In this document: positions 1 to 11,774 of the stretch, in pieces
Numbering within the stretch: the first letter of the stretch is position 1
Layout of the letters: each line of letters begins with the position of its first letter
Origin: Ilyonectria destructans
Lineage: Eukaryota > Ascomycota > Sordariomycetes > Hypocreales > Nectriaceae
Reading direction: 5' to 3'
DNA: 64,000 nt
Assembly (NCBI GenBank): GCA_020740775.1
Contig: JAHEWK010000007.1
Location: forward strand, 1,426,001-1,490,000
The notes under the pieces: generated by a model
What the model was told of the DNA's origin: nothing
The model's input: only the letters and a program-made list of their open reading frames with translations
The model's database searches: none
Position numbers and translations under genes: made by a program

Positions 1-2544
1 TTTGGGTGGATGAAAGAGACACTCATAAGAAGATGGCTACAAATTGCCTGCGAGTTATGAATGAGCACTTGCGTACAGACATACGCCGCCTTGGGAGACC
101 GGGAAAACGACGCTCATCTTTTACGACTCAAGCTGCAGACTCATACATGCCGCCAGAATTGCAATATTCATGCCTTTACTGGGTATATCACATACAACAA
201 GCATCACAACTTCTTGATGACAGCAGCGAGGTCTATGAATTTCTGTTGAGCCATTTTCTGCATTGGCTGGAAGCATTGGGCCTTATGGGAAGGGCTTCAG
301 AAGGCTTGAATATTCTCAAGGCTTTGCAATCAGTTCTAGGTGTAAGTGGTTGTTGAATAGCAACATTACTAATAAGCTAACTCTTCAAAGCCAGAAGGGA
401 GTAAAAAGCTGGGCGCCTTTTTGCAAGACGCTTTGCGAATGGTTCTGGCGAATTCATCGACAATAGACTCTGCACCGCTTCAAATCTACTCTTCAATCCT
501 CGCCTTTACGCCGAAGAACAGTCTGGTACGACAAGGGTTTAAAAATCAGATCCCTGAGTGGATAACTCTTAGGCCAGAACCGGAAGATGATTGGGACCAA
601 TGTCAGCAAATCTTAGAAGGCCACAAGGAATCAGTAAAATCAGTGACGTTGTCACCTGATGGCACCCTCATAGCTTCGGCCTCAAATGATGAGACAGTCC
701 GAATCTGGCGCAGCGACGATGGAGCCTGTATGCAGGAGCTTAGGGGTCACGAGGCCACGACTACTTCAGTGGCTTTTTCGCCCGATGGTACACTCGTGGC
801 CTCGGCTTCAGATGATAAGACAGTCCGGATCTGGCGCAGTGATGATGGAGTCTGTGTTCAAACACTCAAGGGCCATGATAATGCGGTCAATTCAGTGACC
901 TTTTCACCCGATGGCATACTCTTAGCCACGGCTTCACACGATAAGACAGTCCGGATCTGGCGCCGCAAGGATGGCGCCTGTATGCAGGAGTTGAAGGGCC
1001 ATAAGGACTGGGTGAGATCAGTGGCCTTTTCGCCTGATGGCTTGCTTATAGCCTCGGCCTCAGATGATGAGACAATCCGGATCTGGCGCACCGAGGATGG
1101 AGCCTCTTTGCGGGAACTGAAGGGCCATTCTAACTGGACATATTCAGTGACCTTTTCGTCTGATGGCACACTATTAGCCACGGCTTCACGCGATGGGACG
1201 GTACGCATCTGGCGCAGCACAGACGGCGTCTGTGTGCAGGAGCTTAAGGGCCATGAAGCCGGGGTAGCTTCGGTGGCCTTTTCGCCTGATGGCACACTCT
1301 TAGCTACGGCTTCAGACGATGAGACGGTCCGCGTCTGGCTCCGCAAGGATGGCACCTGCATACAAGAGCTGAAGGGCTGCAGTCCAATGACCTCAGTGGA
1401 CTTTTCGCCTGACGGCACATTCTTGGTCTCGGCTTCGGAAGATTGCACAGTCCGGATCTGGAGCTGCGATGACAGCGCCCGTGTGCAGAAGCCTAAGGGC
1501 CATACAGACTGGGTAGCTTCAGTGACCTTTTCGCCTGATGGTACGCTCATAGCGTCAGGTTCAAGCGATAAGACGGTCCGGATCTGGCGCAGTGACGATG
1601 GTGTCTGTATGCAGGAGCTTAAGGGCCATAGAGACCGGGTGTTTCAAGTGGTATTTTCGCCTAATGGCACACTTATAGCCTCATCTGGCAATGGGACGAT
1701 CCGAATTTGGCGCAGCAATGACGGTGCCTGTATGCAGGAGCTCATCGGCCATATTAGCCGGATATCATCATTAGCATTTGCGCCTGATAGCATGTCTATA
1801 GCATCGGCTGGGGATGATAAGACAGTCCGGATCTGGCGCACTGATGATGGTGCCATGCAAAATCTTGAGGGTCACAAGTCCGAGGTAACTTCAGTGGTCT
1901 TTTCACCTGATGGCAGACTGATAGCCTCAACTTCAGATGATAGGAGGGTCCGACTCTGGCTCAGCGAGGGTGGCGCCTGTGTGCAAGAGCTGGAGGTGCA
2001 CATCTCAGCCGTATCGGCATTCTTTTCGCCTGACAGTACACTCTTAGCCTCAGTTTCAAGCGATGAAACGATGCGGATCTGGCGTACTGCGGATGGAGCC
2101 TGTTTGAAAGAGCTGAAAGGCCACCCCTCGGAAACTCCAGTCATTTTTTCGTCTGATAGTACACTCGTGGCCTCAGCTCCAGACAGTACGACGCTCCGGG
2201 TCTGGCGTATCGAGGATGGCGTCCGTGTTCAGGAAATCCGAGACACTTGGACTTCACGCCTTCAATTTGACCTTTCGGAGTCAAACATTCTTGCTGATAA
2301 GAGCCCCATCACTCTTCGCTCCTCTGCTCCGTCTAGTCAGGTGGCTATTAGACCACTTTTTAAATGTCTCGATGATGTTTCGATTAGTCCAGATTGCTCT
2401 TGGATATTGTGGCGGGGTGCCCGAATACTTTGGCTGCCTGCTCCATTTCGCGGTTTGAGTTCAGAAGTCTGCGGATCTACTGTGGTACTTGGCTGTCGGT
2501 CTGGGAGAGTGATTGTTATGAGATTTAAGGATCCAGGATCTTAG
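1..2544 (+). CDS. NACHT-WD40 NLR-like protein, C-terminal part (5' end outside window)
   Basis: The frame is already open at the window start, so the N-terminal effector and NACHT domains lie outside. Exons are <3..341 and 391..2544; the 49-nt intron 342..390 has a GTAAGT donor and a GCTAAC branch site, and joins the frames exactly. The first exon and start of the second match the linker between NACHT and WD40 in HET-E/NWD-type fungal receptors (YSCLYWVYHIQQA, then FLHWLEALGLMGR, then DSAPLQIYSSILAF). From 619 follow 13 WD repeats with blade motifs such as FSPDGTL and TVRIWR, then the family tail VCGSTVVLGCRSGRVIVMRF. Such proteins act in non-self recognition and programmed cell death in fungi; here that is inferred from family only. 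Repeat 7 has GC, and repeat 12 VH, in place of the usual GH. The frame has no stop, so the C-terminal part looks functional. Confidence 0.9.
619..2230 (+). repeat. 13 tandem WD40-coding units of about 126 bp
   Basis: Each unit encodes about 42 residues beginning GH and ending near RIW plus a short linker. Repeats 1-6 and 8-9 are nearly identical in their framework; repeats 10-13 are more diverged. The residues just after GH differ in almost every unit (KES, EAT, DNA, KDW, SNW, EAG), while the framework stays the same. This is the pattern described for recombining het-d/e/r WD arrays. Confidence 0.85.
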
Positions 2545-3696
2545 AATAAATGTTTACTAGGGTTTTATTGTGGGCAGGCCACCTACCAACATCATCCCGA
2601 ATGCCAACGGGTATGCTCATTCGCCCCAATGCGACTTATCCACACCTCGGCAATAGGTCGCCCTGTACTCCGTATCCAGCACGCTTAAGGCTGAGGTTAT
2701 CGAACACACTGTCATGAGCGAAGAAAAATCACTGGTGTCACCTACGCGTGGATGTATGAGATGTACGAACCACTGGTAGGAAAACAATGGATTGCATTCG
2801 GAACGGAAGCTTGACTGGAGAGACATCAATCTCGTGTATCAAATGAACACAGTAGCCGCAGGCCCAGCAAATTTCTGAGTTTCTAAGACAGATCTCACTG
2901 CAATGTACAACCTTTGGAGACACAAGACGGCCGAAGCGGAGCAGAGAAGCAAAGGTGGCTACGGGTCCTTCCTCCAGAGTGCTCGTGGCTCGTCGCTGTA
3001 TTCGTACGTGGTTTTGGGCCTGACGGCGGCAGATGGCCGCCCTATAGTTTTTCTAATTCGTTCACTGAATCATTTCTATGATCTGATTGCATGATGACGG
3101 CTGTGACTCTTCCCTGGAATATCCTCTCGGGTTTCCCGATGACCTTCCACCATCCACCGTGAAGGATCCTGGAAGACCACCTTGAAATAGCCAAGGTCAT
3201 CAACCTGAGCGAGTGGCTGACGGTTCCTCGCTCATGTGCTGAAGTGGCAACCAGTGCACGGTTCGATCCCGCAGCTCCTGTACGGTGGAGAGGGGGTTTA
3301 GGGCGCTGTTGTTAGATTCGTCATTGCGGTCACTGACTCCGGTGAAACGGCCTTAGGGTCTAAATGAAGGCAGTTAAGGGGCTGAACTGTGGTGGCTTTT
3401 GGATCTCTAATCTCAACTCATTGATGCGTACAGCCACCCCAATCCCAAATTCCAGCATCAAACAGCCACATCAAACAACTCTCTTCACTAGAGCCGTCCT
3501 GCGAAAGCCACTGAGGTACTTTCGGTGAATTTGGCGAGAAATTAAATGACCATGCACCTCAGTTTAGTCGCAATGGGAGCTAGAAGCGTCCTCGTCCTTT
3601 CTGAATGTCGAATTCTATTGTAACTGAATGGCTAGCCAAAGCACGATCCTATGTTGAACGCAATACCCACAACGCCAGAATTTGCCCAATCCAACT
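2545..3696. other. Intergenic, no supported gene
   Basis: Only short overlapping frames on both strands are present, none recognisable. At 3257-3268 there is a string resembling a tRNA B box, but no T-stem or A box goes with it. Confidence 0.6.
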
Positions 3697-4695
3697 TCAA
3701 TCAAATGGCTCATAGGCTAAAACGCCAAAGTTACTACAGCAGAGGTCGTACTTGTTCTTTTCGCGAAACTCGTTCAAGTATCCATGTAGGTCCGGTAAGG
3801 AAGCCCAGCCCCACCCAAATTCAACAGTATCCCCTGTAGAGTGCCAGGCCTTATCGTAATCATCGACTTCAACATATCTTCCAGAGCTGTTGTAGAAAAT
3901 ATGACGTCTGTCTTCTTCCAATGGGACCCCAGGACGTCGCTTTAAACGGGGGTCGATGAGCCATATGCGGATGTCACAAGGTACAGAAACAACGGCTTCC
4001 TCAAAACAGTCAGTGACATGTTTGCTGAAGTCATCGTGAATGAAATAGCATTCTTGAAGCATTGGTTGTGGGGCTGTAGGAAAGGGTGGCGCATCGTAGT
4101 CGTGCTTTGGGTCGAACTCGATCGCAACGTGTTTGATTTGGAACCCATGACAAAAGGAAAACAACGGTGAGACTATAAGAGAAGACCATCCAACTGTGTT
4201 AAAGTTATAGGGCTGGAGGCAGAAGAGATCTCTCTTTGGATGAACCGTAAAGCATTGCGTCTCGCCGTTTGACGTAAAGATCCCCGTCGCTGGAGTGTCA
4301 TGTCGTGGATCCTGAAAGTTCCAGCAGTAGTCAGCAACCTTTGGGCGATTGGCCCTCCAAGTGAGCGTGTCAAATCGCTTCTCCATGATGTCTCTAGATT
4401 CCTTGCACGCTGTCCACATCCCGCTATCGGTCAAATAGATAGACGGATTGGATGCAGTCCATGAAATTGTTCTCATGTCCGACTTGTCACTGCGAGGGGC
4501 CGCTATGTCGCAAGATTTCGGGGACTCGTGATGCATAGCATAGCTTTGCAAGGCGGATAACTCATCCGCCTCGTGGGCGTTGAATATGGTGAAACAGTGA
4601 GCTGCCGGCCGATCGGGGCGCAGAGCGAGAGTCCATATCTGCTCTCGCAGCTCGAATGGCAGCTCGCAGAACGAATGAAAGGTCAAGGCCGCCAT
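3697..4695 (-). CDS. 2EXR domain protein
   Basis: Single-exon frame of 332 residues, counted from the Met at 4695. That Met directly precedes the family's opening motif (CELPFELREQIW), and the in-frame upstream Met at 4812 would add 39 residues of low-complexity character. The F-box-like start, the block around SIYLTDSGMWTACKESR and the late block IRIWLIDPRLKRR are typical of the fungus-specific 2EXR family, whose biochemical role is unknown. The same three blocks occur in the gene at 16518..17762, so the two are distant paralogues. No signal peptide or membrane segment is visible. Confidence 0.8.
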   Translation of the reverse strand: MAALTFHSFCELPFELREQIWTLALRPDRPAAHCFTIFNAHEADELSALQSYAMHHESPKSCDIAAPRSDKSDMRTISWTASNPSIYLTDSGMWTACKESRDIMEKRFDTLTWRANRPKVADYCWNFQDPRHDTPATGIFTSNGETQCFTVHPKRDLFCLQPYNFNTVGWSSLIVSPLFSFCHGFQIKHVAIEFDPKHDYDAPPFPTAPQPMLQECYFIHDDFSKHVTDCFEEAVVSVPCDIRIWLIDPRLKRRPGVPLEEDRRHIFYNSSGRYVEVDDYDKAWHSTGDTVEFGWGWASLPDLHGYLNEFREKNKYDLCCSNFGVLAYEPFD

Positions 4696-5219
4696 TTTGT
4701 ATGTGCGGAGGACCGAAGGAGTGTGTGATGAGAGCCGTGGAAGATTTTGTGATACGTGAAGGAGAAAGTTTTGAAGGGTGATGTCGAGGAGTGAAAGTTG
4801 AATGGACGACAAAGGGCGGAGGGCAGTGGGATGAATACTTATTCGCCAACCTTACCTTGTTGGAGCGGAGGGGCGGGGAGACCTGGATGATTGAATTTGC
4901 GCCGAGCAACGCGAAGGATTTATGTTTGAGCATACCTTGTGAGCCTGCGTGACATGGGTGACATGATGTAGAAGGAGTGATGCTGAGACGTCGCAATCTT
5001 GCCACACATCCGCACTCAGGGAACTTGTCTTGGGACCTCTGCACGCTCCAAGCAACAAGAGAACTCACGTCTCGTCGATATGGAAACAGCCTATGTGAGG
5101 TGAAATGACGCCTTTCAATGACTAATTCGGCCTTGGGCTAAGAAGTATGGGTAGTGATGCTTGAGTTCCTATTGTGGTTGCCAGTGTGTCGGCTGAGAAA
5201 CTGGGTCAAGGTTCTGAGG
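4696..5219. other. Upstream region of the 2EXR gene
   Basis: Probable promoter and 5' leader of the minus-strand gene. The overlapping frames here have no recognisable product. Confidence 0.5.
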
Positions 5220-5565
5220 TGGGATGCACAAAGTTTGCACCCAATCTAAGTCGCTCATACAATATGCCAGTCCATATTAGGATACAATTCATCGCCGATA
5301 TAAGGGTTAAGGTAAAGATGAGTACAATATATCTATTCATCTTTTATTATTTATTCTTATTTTATATTTTCTTATTTACTTTTTATTTATTTTATTTTCT
5401 TATTTATTCTTATTTTATTTTTATTTTCTTATTATTTGCTTTTGTTATTTATTCTTATTTTATTCTTTTAAAGACGCCTTATTATAGGCAGGAGATACTT
5501 GTCTATTATGGTCAGTCTAGCTTTTACGATATAAGGAATGGGGTGCAAACTTTCTGCGCACCCCA
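5220..5565. mobile_element. MITE-like element: inverted ends around an AT-rich core
   Basis: 5220..5242 (TGGGATGCACAAAGTTTGCA and following CCC) is matched in inverted orientation by 5540..5565; the shared core is AAAGTTTGCACCC against GGGTGCAAACTTT. Each end is also a small palindrome by itself. The inside, 5330-5470, is almost pure T/A made of TTATTT-type repeats. The element has no transposase and I found no convincing target-site duplication, so this is a structural call only. It could instead be a low-complexity tract that happens to sit between two related hairpins. Confidence 0.45.
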
Positions 5566-6067
5566 TACGACCAAAGCCGGAAGATAGCCGTGGTCTTGGC
5601 TAGAATCAAGACCCATGTTGGATTCAATCAAGCATCATGACCATACCAGTAGTTGGTCTGGCAAACAGGTAGCACGCCGCGCGCCACCACCGGCGGCTGC
5701 CCAGTGACATCGATGGAGGCTTAGCAAGCTTGGGGAGGAGTGGGTCACCATCAAGAGTGAAGGGCCCCAGGGCAGCTGGTGTCCTAAAGCCCTGACATGG
5801 AAACTGAGCGGGTGTGCGTTTCGACCTGGCGACGGGAGGAAGGTGCATCGCCCAGGCCCACGTGACTGGCCTCGACGACATTGCCACGACTCAGTCCCTC
5901 CACCATCAACCCAGCCAGAAAGTTAACCGCATCGTTTCAAAGATAACCAAAATCCCAACAAAGCTATTCCAACGCTAAAAACCTTCCAACTTTATCTCAT
6001 TCAGTTATCTCAAACGATTCACAATCTCAAGGCTTGACCCCACCTTGTTACAGTTACCGTGGCTAAT
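5566..6067. other. Intergenic, no supported gene
   Basis: No frame with recognisable content. A pyrimidine-rich stretch near 5985-6060 precedes the small ORF at 6068. Confidence 0.5.
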
Positions 6068-7110
6068 ATGTCAGGTTCCTCGTCCTCCGATCGTTCCCAC
6101 CGTCTCTCCTCCCGTCTTGCGAGTCTCGTTGAAGAGCTCCAGGCGATGAGCGAAAATCCAGCGTCCAACAAGAAACTGGTCAGAGAGGCATTGAAGAATG
6201 CTGCAAAGCGCCGACGACGCCCCAAGCTCTGAGGACGAGTACCGACCGAAGCGTGTTATTCCACCACCGGGATCATCGCAGTGGTCGGTTGACGAATGAT
6301 AGGTTTGACCTATTCTCGAACATTATCGACTGGTGGTTCGCAACCTACTTCAGTGGGTGGGACGAAGACAGAAATACCCTTCCCCCCCAGAACCGTACGA
6401 GCCAGGGAAGTGGGATATCATCCCACACGATGAGTGATTTCGTCGTTGACCCTGGCGTTGCCATGCTGAAGTACGAGCGCTCTGGGAGAGAGACTGATGC
6501 GAATGCTGACGTCTCGGTCTGACCTGCCATCTGGTGGAAAGCTCGCTGCCGGGAGACTGGTATGCTTGTCGCTCGACTTTGGGGTTGGTACATGGGTCTC
6601 ACGCAAGACGTGATTCCCAGTTCGACGGCCGCTTGCGGTTACCATGAACTGTGCGGTTTAGAGCCCCAGTATCGTGTAGTCGGACGGGCAACGAAATCGG
6701 ACTCTGCAACCTCCACGTGGTGTTGCCTGGGAACCTGGCCTTCGTGGCCAGAGCCAGTGCAGAGACGTAAGCAATGTGGAAGCCAAGATATCAGGCGTGA
6801 GTACCCCCAGTGAGTGCAAGGAGACATGTCCCGAATGAAATACCTCTCTAACAGGGCTATGCAGCCGACATATACTCCCGCCAGTACGAGCTACCGAGTC
6901 GCAAACTTCGAGCCTCCTTTGCCCTTTGATTCGCGAATCAAGTCCCCGATATCTCATGCATCTACCAAGCCCTCCTCAGGGCCTTTTGGCATTCGTCTGA
7001 GAGAATGCTTCTTCGCCCTCGACTCCCTGGGCCGGCCACGCAATTAGCAACACGGCCATCTTCGAATCGCTCGTTCCTGGGACGGGCTCAACGCGATAGA
7101 ACACACCAAC
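6068..7110 (+). pseudogene. Probable decayed gene, family unknown
   Basis: An ATG at 6068 opens a 54-codon frame with a Ser-rich start and a basic end (KNAAKRRRRPKL). A second frame at 6220-6295 (SSEDEYRPKRVIPPPGSSQW) and others at 6350-6420 (EPYEPGKWDIIPHDE) and 6430-6490 (DPGVAMLKYERSGRE) look like coding sequence in shifting frames. A possible intron lies between GTAAGC near 6768 and CTCTAACAG near 6855, followed by YAADIYSRQYELPSRKL. I do not recognise the product. The frame changes favour a broken gene, but a real multi-exon gene cannot be excluded. Confidence 0.3.
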
Positions 7111-8329
7111 ATGGCAGCACTTCCGCACGAGCTCTGTCACCGACACCCGTTCTCGGAATGCCCACACCCTTTGGTCTTGTGAACCTGGGTAGCCTCAAGA
7201 GAGCCACTGAAGCGGCAGGATTGTGGGTGCACACGGGGTGCGACAAACGCGGCTTTGCCAACAAGTGCATCGAGTGGGTGTCTGCCGCATCCCATCGCCA
7301 TCATCCCGCTACCGAGACGGTTATACCCTTCGGCCTCGCCAAGCTGGGCGATCTGATGAAGGCCGCCGAGACGACGACGCATGCCCCTACTCAAACGTCC
7401 CGAAGGCGGATCTGGCCTGGAGGCCACGGGGGAGATTCGCCATGCTGAATTGCACCAAGTCTTTGACATGGTAGACTAGGACTAGGTTACGCTTTACCTA
7501 CCAATCAAACCTTGGCTCATCAATCTGACTTGTGTTTTCACATTTGTCGCCCCCAACGACAATCATAGCAAGGTCTTCTCCTTGGTGAGCAGGGGACTAA
7601 AGAAGGAATTAAACCCATGTATGAGTAACTCCAGCCATGTCATTCCAGCATTCCGATAAACTTGAGCAGGTTAGTAGTTCCCCTCCGAGTCCCAGATAAT
7701 TCTTCCATATGCTAATCAACCGTTTTTAAAGGTGCTGAACGAGATCCAGGTGTGACCAACAAAGATGGCGACCCCCTTTCGGCGCAGGCCGGCATCGTCG
7801 GCGAGTTTCTTCTCGATCTCTCATTACAACCATACGAGCAGCTGATCTGGCAGGATTTCACGGGCTCGGCGGGCGATGACAGCCCCGCGGGGGACGGCCA
7901 GCACCTTACCACGCGGGTCGCACATTGGCGTTCGGTCTGGATTAGGTATCCGAGCACCGCCGAGGAATATTGAGATGAGCTGGATCGCCCTGCTTTCGAG
8001 TGCTGGATGCGCGCCTTGCTAGTTCAGATGGACTGGCAAGTGCTTTCTTTGGTCACATGTTGCAAACCAGGACAGGAAAGCTCACCTGGGACAGGCTTCC
8101 TCTCCTATGGGATTCGGGAGTAGGCTACATGTCCTTTGGGATGACGACTGTTTCCGTTATTAATTGAATTTGTTTGAGTCGGATCTTCTTCTACCGTGAT
8201 TTGTCGTCATTTGCTAACTCTAAATACGATATCACTTGGGCGTGGAAAACTTGAAATGCACACGAGAAGCTGTGGCCTATGGGCCCTGGATATTAGGCGC
8301 TATTGCAATTGCGGATAAGTAGTCTCATA
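7111..8329. other. Intergenic, no supported gene
   Basis: Short overlapping frames on both strands near 7137-7470 and 7712-7970 show no family signature. The last part is the 3' flank of the transporter gene. Confidence 0.5.
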
Positions 8330-10431
8330 CTATGATGTCGTCCCTTTTTCATCCCCATCCAATTTACCCAGTTCGACATGTTCTACTGTAGCCTCGATCT
8401 TCTCAGTCATCAGCTCCTTCACACCCTTGAGACAAGCAACAGCCACGATGGCCAAGACAACAAATGGGATGACGCTTGACCAAGCCAAGCGATAGGCGTA
8501 TGCATATTGCCATCTGCTCTCTGATATAGCCGCATTCCAAACTGCGCTGTCGGCGCCCTTGACGTCGCTGGAGTCGATTAGGCCTGTGGCCAGGGCTTGC
8601 AGCAACGCCGGCACACTCTTTTCTGGTAACCCTGCAGCCACGGCAGACTTAGCCACGGCAGAAGCATAATGCGATTTCAGCCGACCGTTAATTATGGCAT
8701 CGATAATGGCCGACCCGAAGGCTCCTCCAATTGCTCGAACGGAAAATGCGAGTCCCGTGGCCGTGGACAGGTAGGCATGCGGAGCGGTGAATTGAATACA
8801 GGCGACCAGAAGCGTCAGAGGTGCCGACTGCCCGATACCTGTAAGGACATTCAAAGCATGCTGGGCATTGTTCCACGATGGTCGGATCGCCGCATAGCAG
8901 CTTGATCTGTTGGGGCATGATTAGAGCGCGCCAAGGAATAGACATGGAGCTGGTGCTTACACGATAAGGAAGAAAGTGAACGACACGATGAGAGGAGACT
9001 TGAGGTCCTTATACTTGGTGGAGTATAGCATAATAGGGACTGAAAGGCCCAAGTTCACCAAGGTAAAGCCAAGGAGGCGAACAGAAATCCGCCACGGGTC
9101 TGTCTGGAACCCCAAGTTGAGTATTACCTGTGGCACAATGGAGTTGACAGCTGAGTAGAAAACCCAGCCCTCAACGCCGAAGGCGAAGACAGAGAGGGCG
9201 AAGTTTGCGTTTTGTTGGAAGAAAATATGAGCCACAAGGCCATCTGCTCTTCCTTTCCACTCTGGAAGGAGTCGCTAACGTCAATATCAATCCAGTATGC
9301 CAGTCTCTCAGGAATGCTTACCGTATAGGCCGAACAAGATAAGCAAAACAATACCAACAACCAACGGGGCTATCACATGGACATTGGACCACGAATAGGT
9401 TCCTCCCGACCAGTTCAGAGCCAGGAGCATAAGCGTTACACTGCCGATGAAGAGGACGGACCCAATGGGGTCGCATGCCCAGAGAACCTCCTTGATGGAC
9501 AACTTGGGAGACTCTGTTCGCTTCGGAGGCCAGTAGAAGAGGAAGAGGCCCAAAGCGGTGGCACCGTGAAATGCGGCCTGCATCCAAAAGATGTACCTCC
9601 ATCCAGATGCATTGACATTCGTGACAGCTCCAGCCCCCAAAGAGCCAATACTGCAAGTGAGGTCGTCAGCGTTGCGGCGGAGTGGACTGCCTAAAATGGA
9701 AAACTCACATTCCACCAAGAGAGCCGCCGATAAAGGCCAGCCCGTTTGCGATAGCTCGATACTTGAGCGGGAGAATTTCCGAGGGAATAGCCTGAACAAT
9801 AGCAATCGTAGATAACGTCGTGCCAATCAGAATGCCGCCTCCAATGAGCATGCCCATAGAAGTCGCTTTAGCCGAGATAACAGCCCCGACGAAGGCAATG
9901 AGGGGCGGGACTGAAGCAAGATACTTGCGGTCGAGGACATCAGAAAGTCGCCCGACAATGGGCGACAGCACGCTTTGCATCAGCAAGGGGCCCTGCGACA
10001 GTCATGAGCAATGATTCCAAAAATCCTGCGGGGGCCAGAGGATGTGGTAATTACCTGGATAATCCATCCTGCGACGGCCCCGTCACCAAGGTCGCGGACG
10101 ATAAAGGCGATGACTGATCCGGCTGCTACCACAACGAACACCTGGGCCATAATACTGAACCGCTCGTTAGCTAGAGCCAAAAAGTGATCGGGAGGCGACC
10201 AAAACGTACGCAAAGCAGGTGCAGAAAACTACAACCTTTTTTTGGCTAGGTCAGCAACTAATCCGGCGTGTTGCTGGGATGCTCGCTTACCCACGATCTC
10301 CAACTGAGCTTGACATGATAGGCATCCTCAAGAGCGGCCTGTTGGATCGGCACGACGTCGAGTTCTTTGCGATGCGGCTGCGGAGGCGCCTCGCCTATGC
10401 TGACAGTGGGCTTGTCGTCAGCGGAAGTCAT
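8330..10431 (-). CDS. MFS efflux transporter, TRI12-like (14-TMS, DHA2-type)
   Basis: Seven exons on the minus strand: 10431..10291, 10235..10210, 10154..10055, 9992..9709, 9650..9322, 9261..8961 and 8906..8330. The six introns are 54-62 nt with GT..AG ends, and the lengths sum to a clean 585-residue frame. An in-frame ATG at 10488 would give 604 residues. The protein has a hydrophilic N-terminus, then VVVFCTCFAIMAQVFVVVAA (helix 1), GPLLMQSVLSPIVGRLSDVL (the MFS A-type loop), ASGWRYIFWMQA in the middle and a long C-terminal half ending in a charged tail. This matches the fungal TRI12/siderophore-type proton-driven exporters of the plasma membrane. The substrate cannot be read from sequence. 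Exon 2 is only 26 nt. No biosynthetic genes stand beside it. Confidence 0.88.
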
Positions 10432-11349
10432 TTTTGCGGATGGCTCCCGTTCAGGTTCATTACTCTGGTCGCAAGGATTCAATGTCAAGTCTGCACGCAG
10501 CTGATGTTATGTATTCTGCCTGCATTTGGAGATAGGGGCTTGAAATATCCGAGGCATCCTACCCGGCAAATGCATTTCGACGCTACCCCTCCAACTGTCG
10601 AGTTAGTCCGCCCTGATAATTCCACATGACTCGCCAGATGTGCGCCCGGATTGGCTAGGATATAACCGATTTCGCCCAAGGCCCCTTTGAGTATGGGCTT
10701 GTCAATAGTGTGGTGGTGGTGGAAGCTCGACTAGCAGGGCATCGGCAGTTCTTGCGGGGTTCGGTACAGGGGATCCCCGCAGTTGCTCCAGGTAGGGGAA
10801 GCCTCGCTTACAGCCTTTCTGCTGAGACACGTACGAGACGAGGAACTGTTCCGGGTCTGCGGTAGGCGCTTGGGAGAGTTTCGGTCGGAGTATATTAACC
10901 GAGATGGCGCGTTTCTTAAAGACAGCTCCCCCGGCCACGCTGCTGGTCGGCGTCAACGGGCCGATGCAGCCTTTCCCACTGCGGGCGCTATTTCCAGCCT
11001 GACCTGATTGCGACGATATATCTATCATGTTCTTCGTTCAATCCGGCTGTCCCTTGAAATTTGTCTCTTCGGACAAATTACGTCAAGGGCCCGAATGCAG
11101 AGACTGTCGCGAGGGTCATCCTCCCGACCCGGAGGCCGAGCGTCAAGATGGACTGGAGGAGTCTGTAGATGGCGGTCTCCTTGCATCCACGATTCCAACT
11201 CTTGTCGGGCGCGACCAAGGCTACCAGCCGTATGTTGTATTCGTCCCGTCCAATTTCCGTTGCTCTTCTTATTTCGCCCATCTCTTTCTCCGTAGAGCAT
11301 TGCGACAGAACCTTCCACCTCTTCCAGATCCTTAGTATCTTCCCAATCC
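10432..11349. other. Upstream region of the transporter; no clear gene
   Basis: Contains the transporter promoter and several short overlapping frames on both strands, none recognised. A minus-strand frame at 11025-11351 may be the 3' continuation of the broken gene at 11350-11712. Confidence 0.4.
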
Positions 11350-11712
11350 ATGTCAATCTGTGAGCCTCACTTTGCAAGAACATGATCGAGAAACGAGACA
11401 CCCAGTTCGAAATATTCTGCTAGCCTGCACCAGTTGGCAGCAAGCCCTCCACCATGTCGTCGGGCGACCAGCGGTATGTCAAGGACGACTGGCCTCAGAT
11501 GCCGGACGGCTGCGATTATGATGGCATGCAACTGCTTGATCTTGTCCGGCAGAACAAAAGCCCATTCTAGGATGCCTGGGATGCGAAACTTCTCGTACAG
11601 GAAATCGAAAACAATCTTGATGCTAGGATCGTTGACATTCCCTGTGTCAGCAAGGCTCCAACAACCTCGCGTATTTCCCGACACAACTCGTCTGCTTCTA
11701 TGCCTCTAAGTG
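11350..11712 (-). pseudogene. Fragment of an unidentified gene with a frameshift
   Basis: The minus strand reads like coding sequence in two frames that meet near 11640-11645. The upstream frame contains EADELCREIREVVGALLTQG; the downstream frame continues with VNDPSIKIVFDFLYEKF and ILEWAFVLPDKIKQLHA. A one-base change between them would make a continuous protein. I do not recognise the family. There is no convincing start, and the 3' end could continue past 11350 through a very short intron. Confidence 0.35.
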
Positions 11713-11774
11713 GAGATTGCTGACCGTCGTCGCTTTGCATTCAGGGCTTCATTTGTAGCTATCAGGTCTGCGGA

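Noticed and set aside
858..2144. Long minus-strand frames opposite the WD40 repeats
   Set aside because: Shadows of the repetitive plus-strand gene with the same periodicity.
3257..3268. GGTTCGATCC string like a tRNA B box
   Set aside because: The flanks do not form a T stem, and no A box or acceptor stem is found at the right distance.
5174..5587. 137-codon plus-strand frame rich in Phe, Tyr and Leu
   Set aside because: Produced by the TTATTT low-complexity core of the MITE-like element; it looks like membrane helices only because of base composition.
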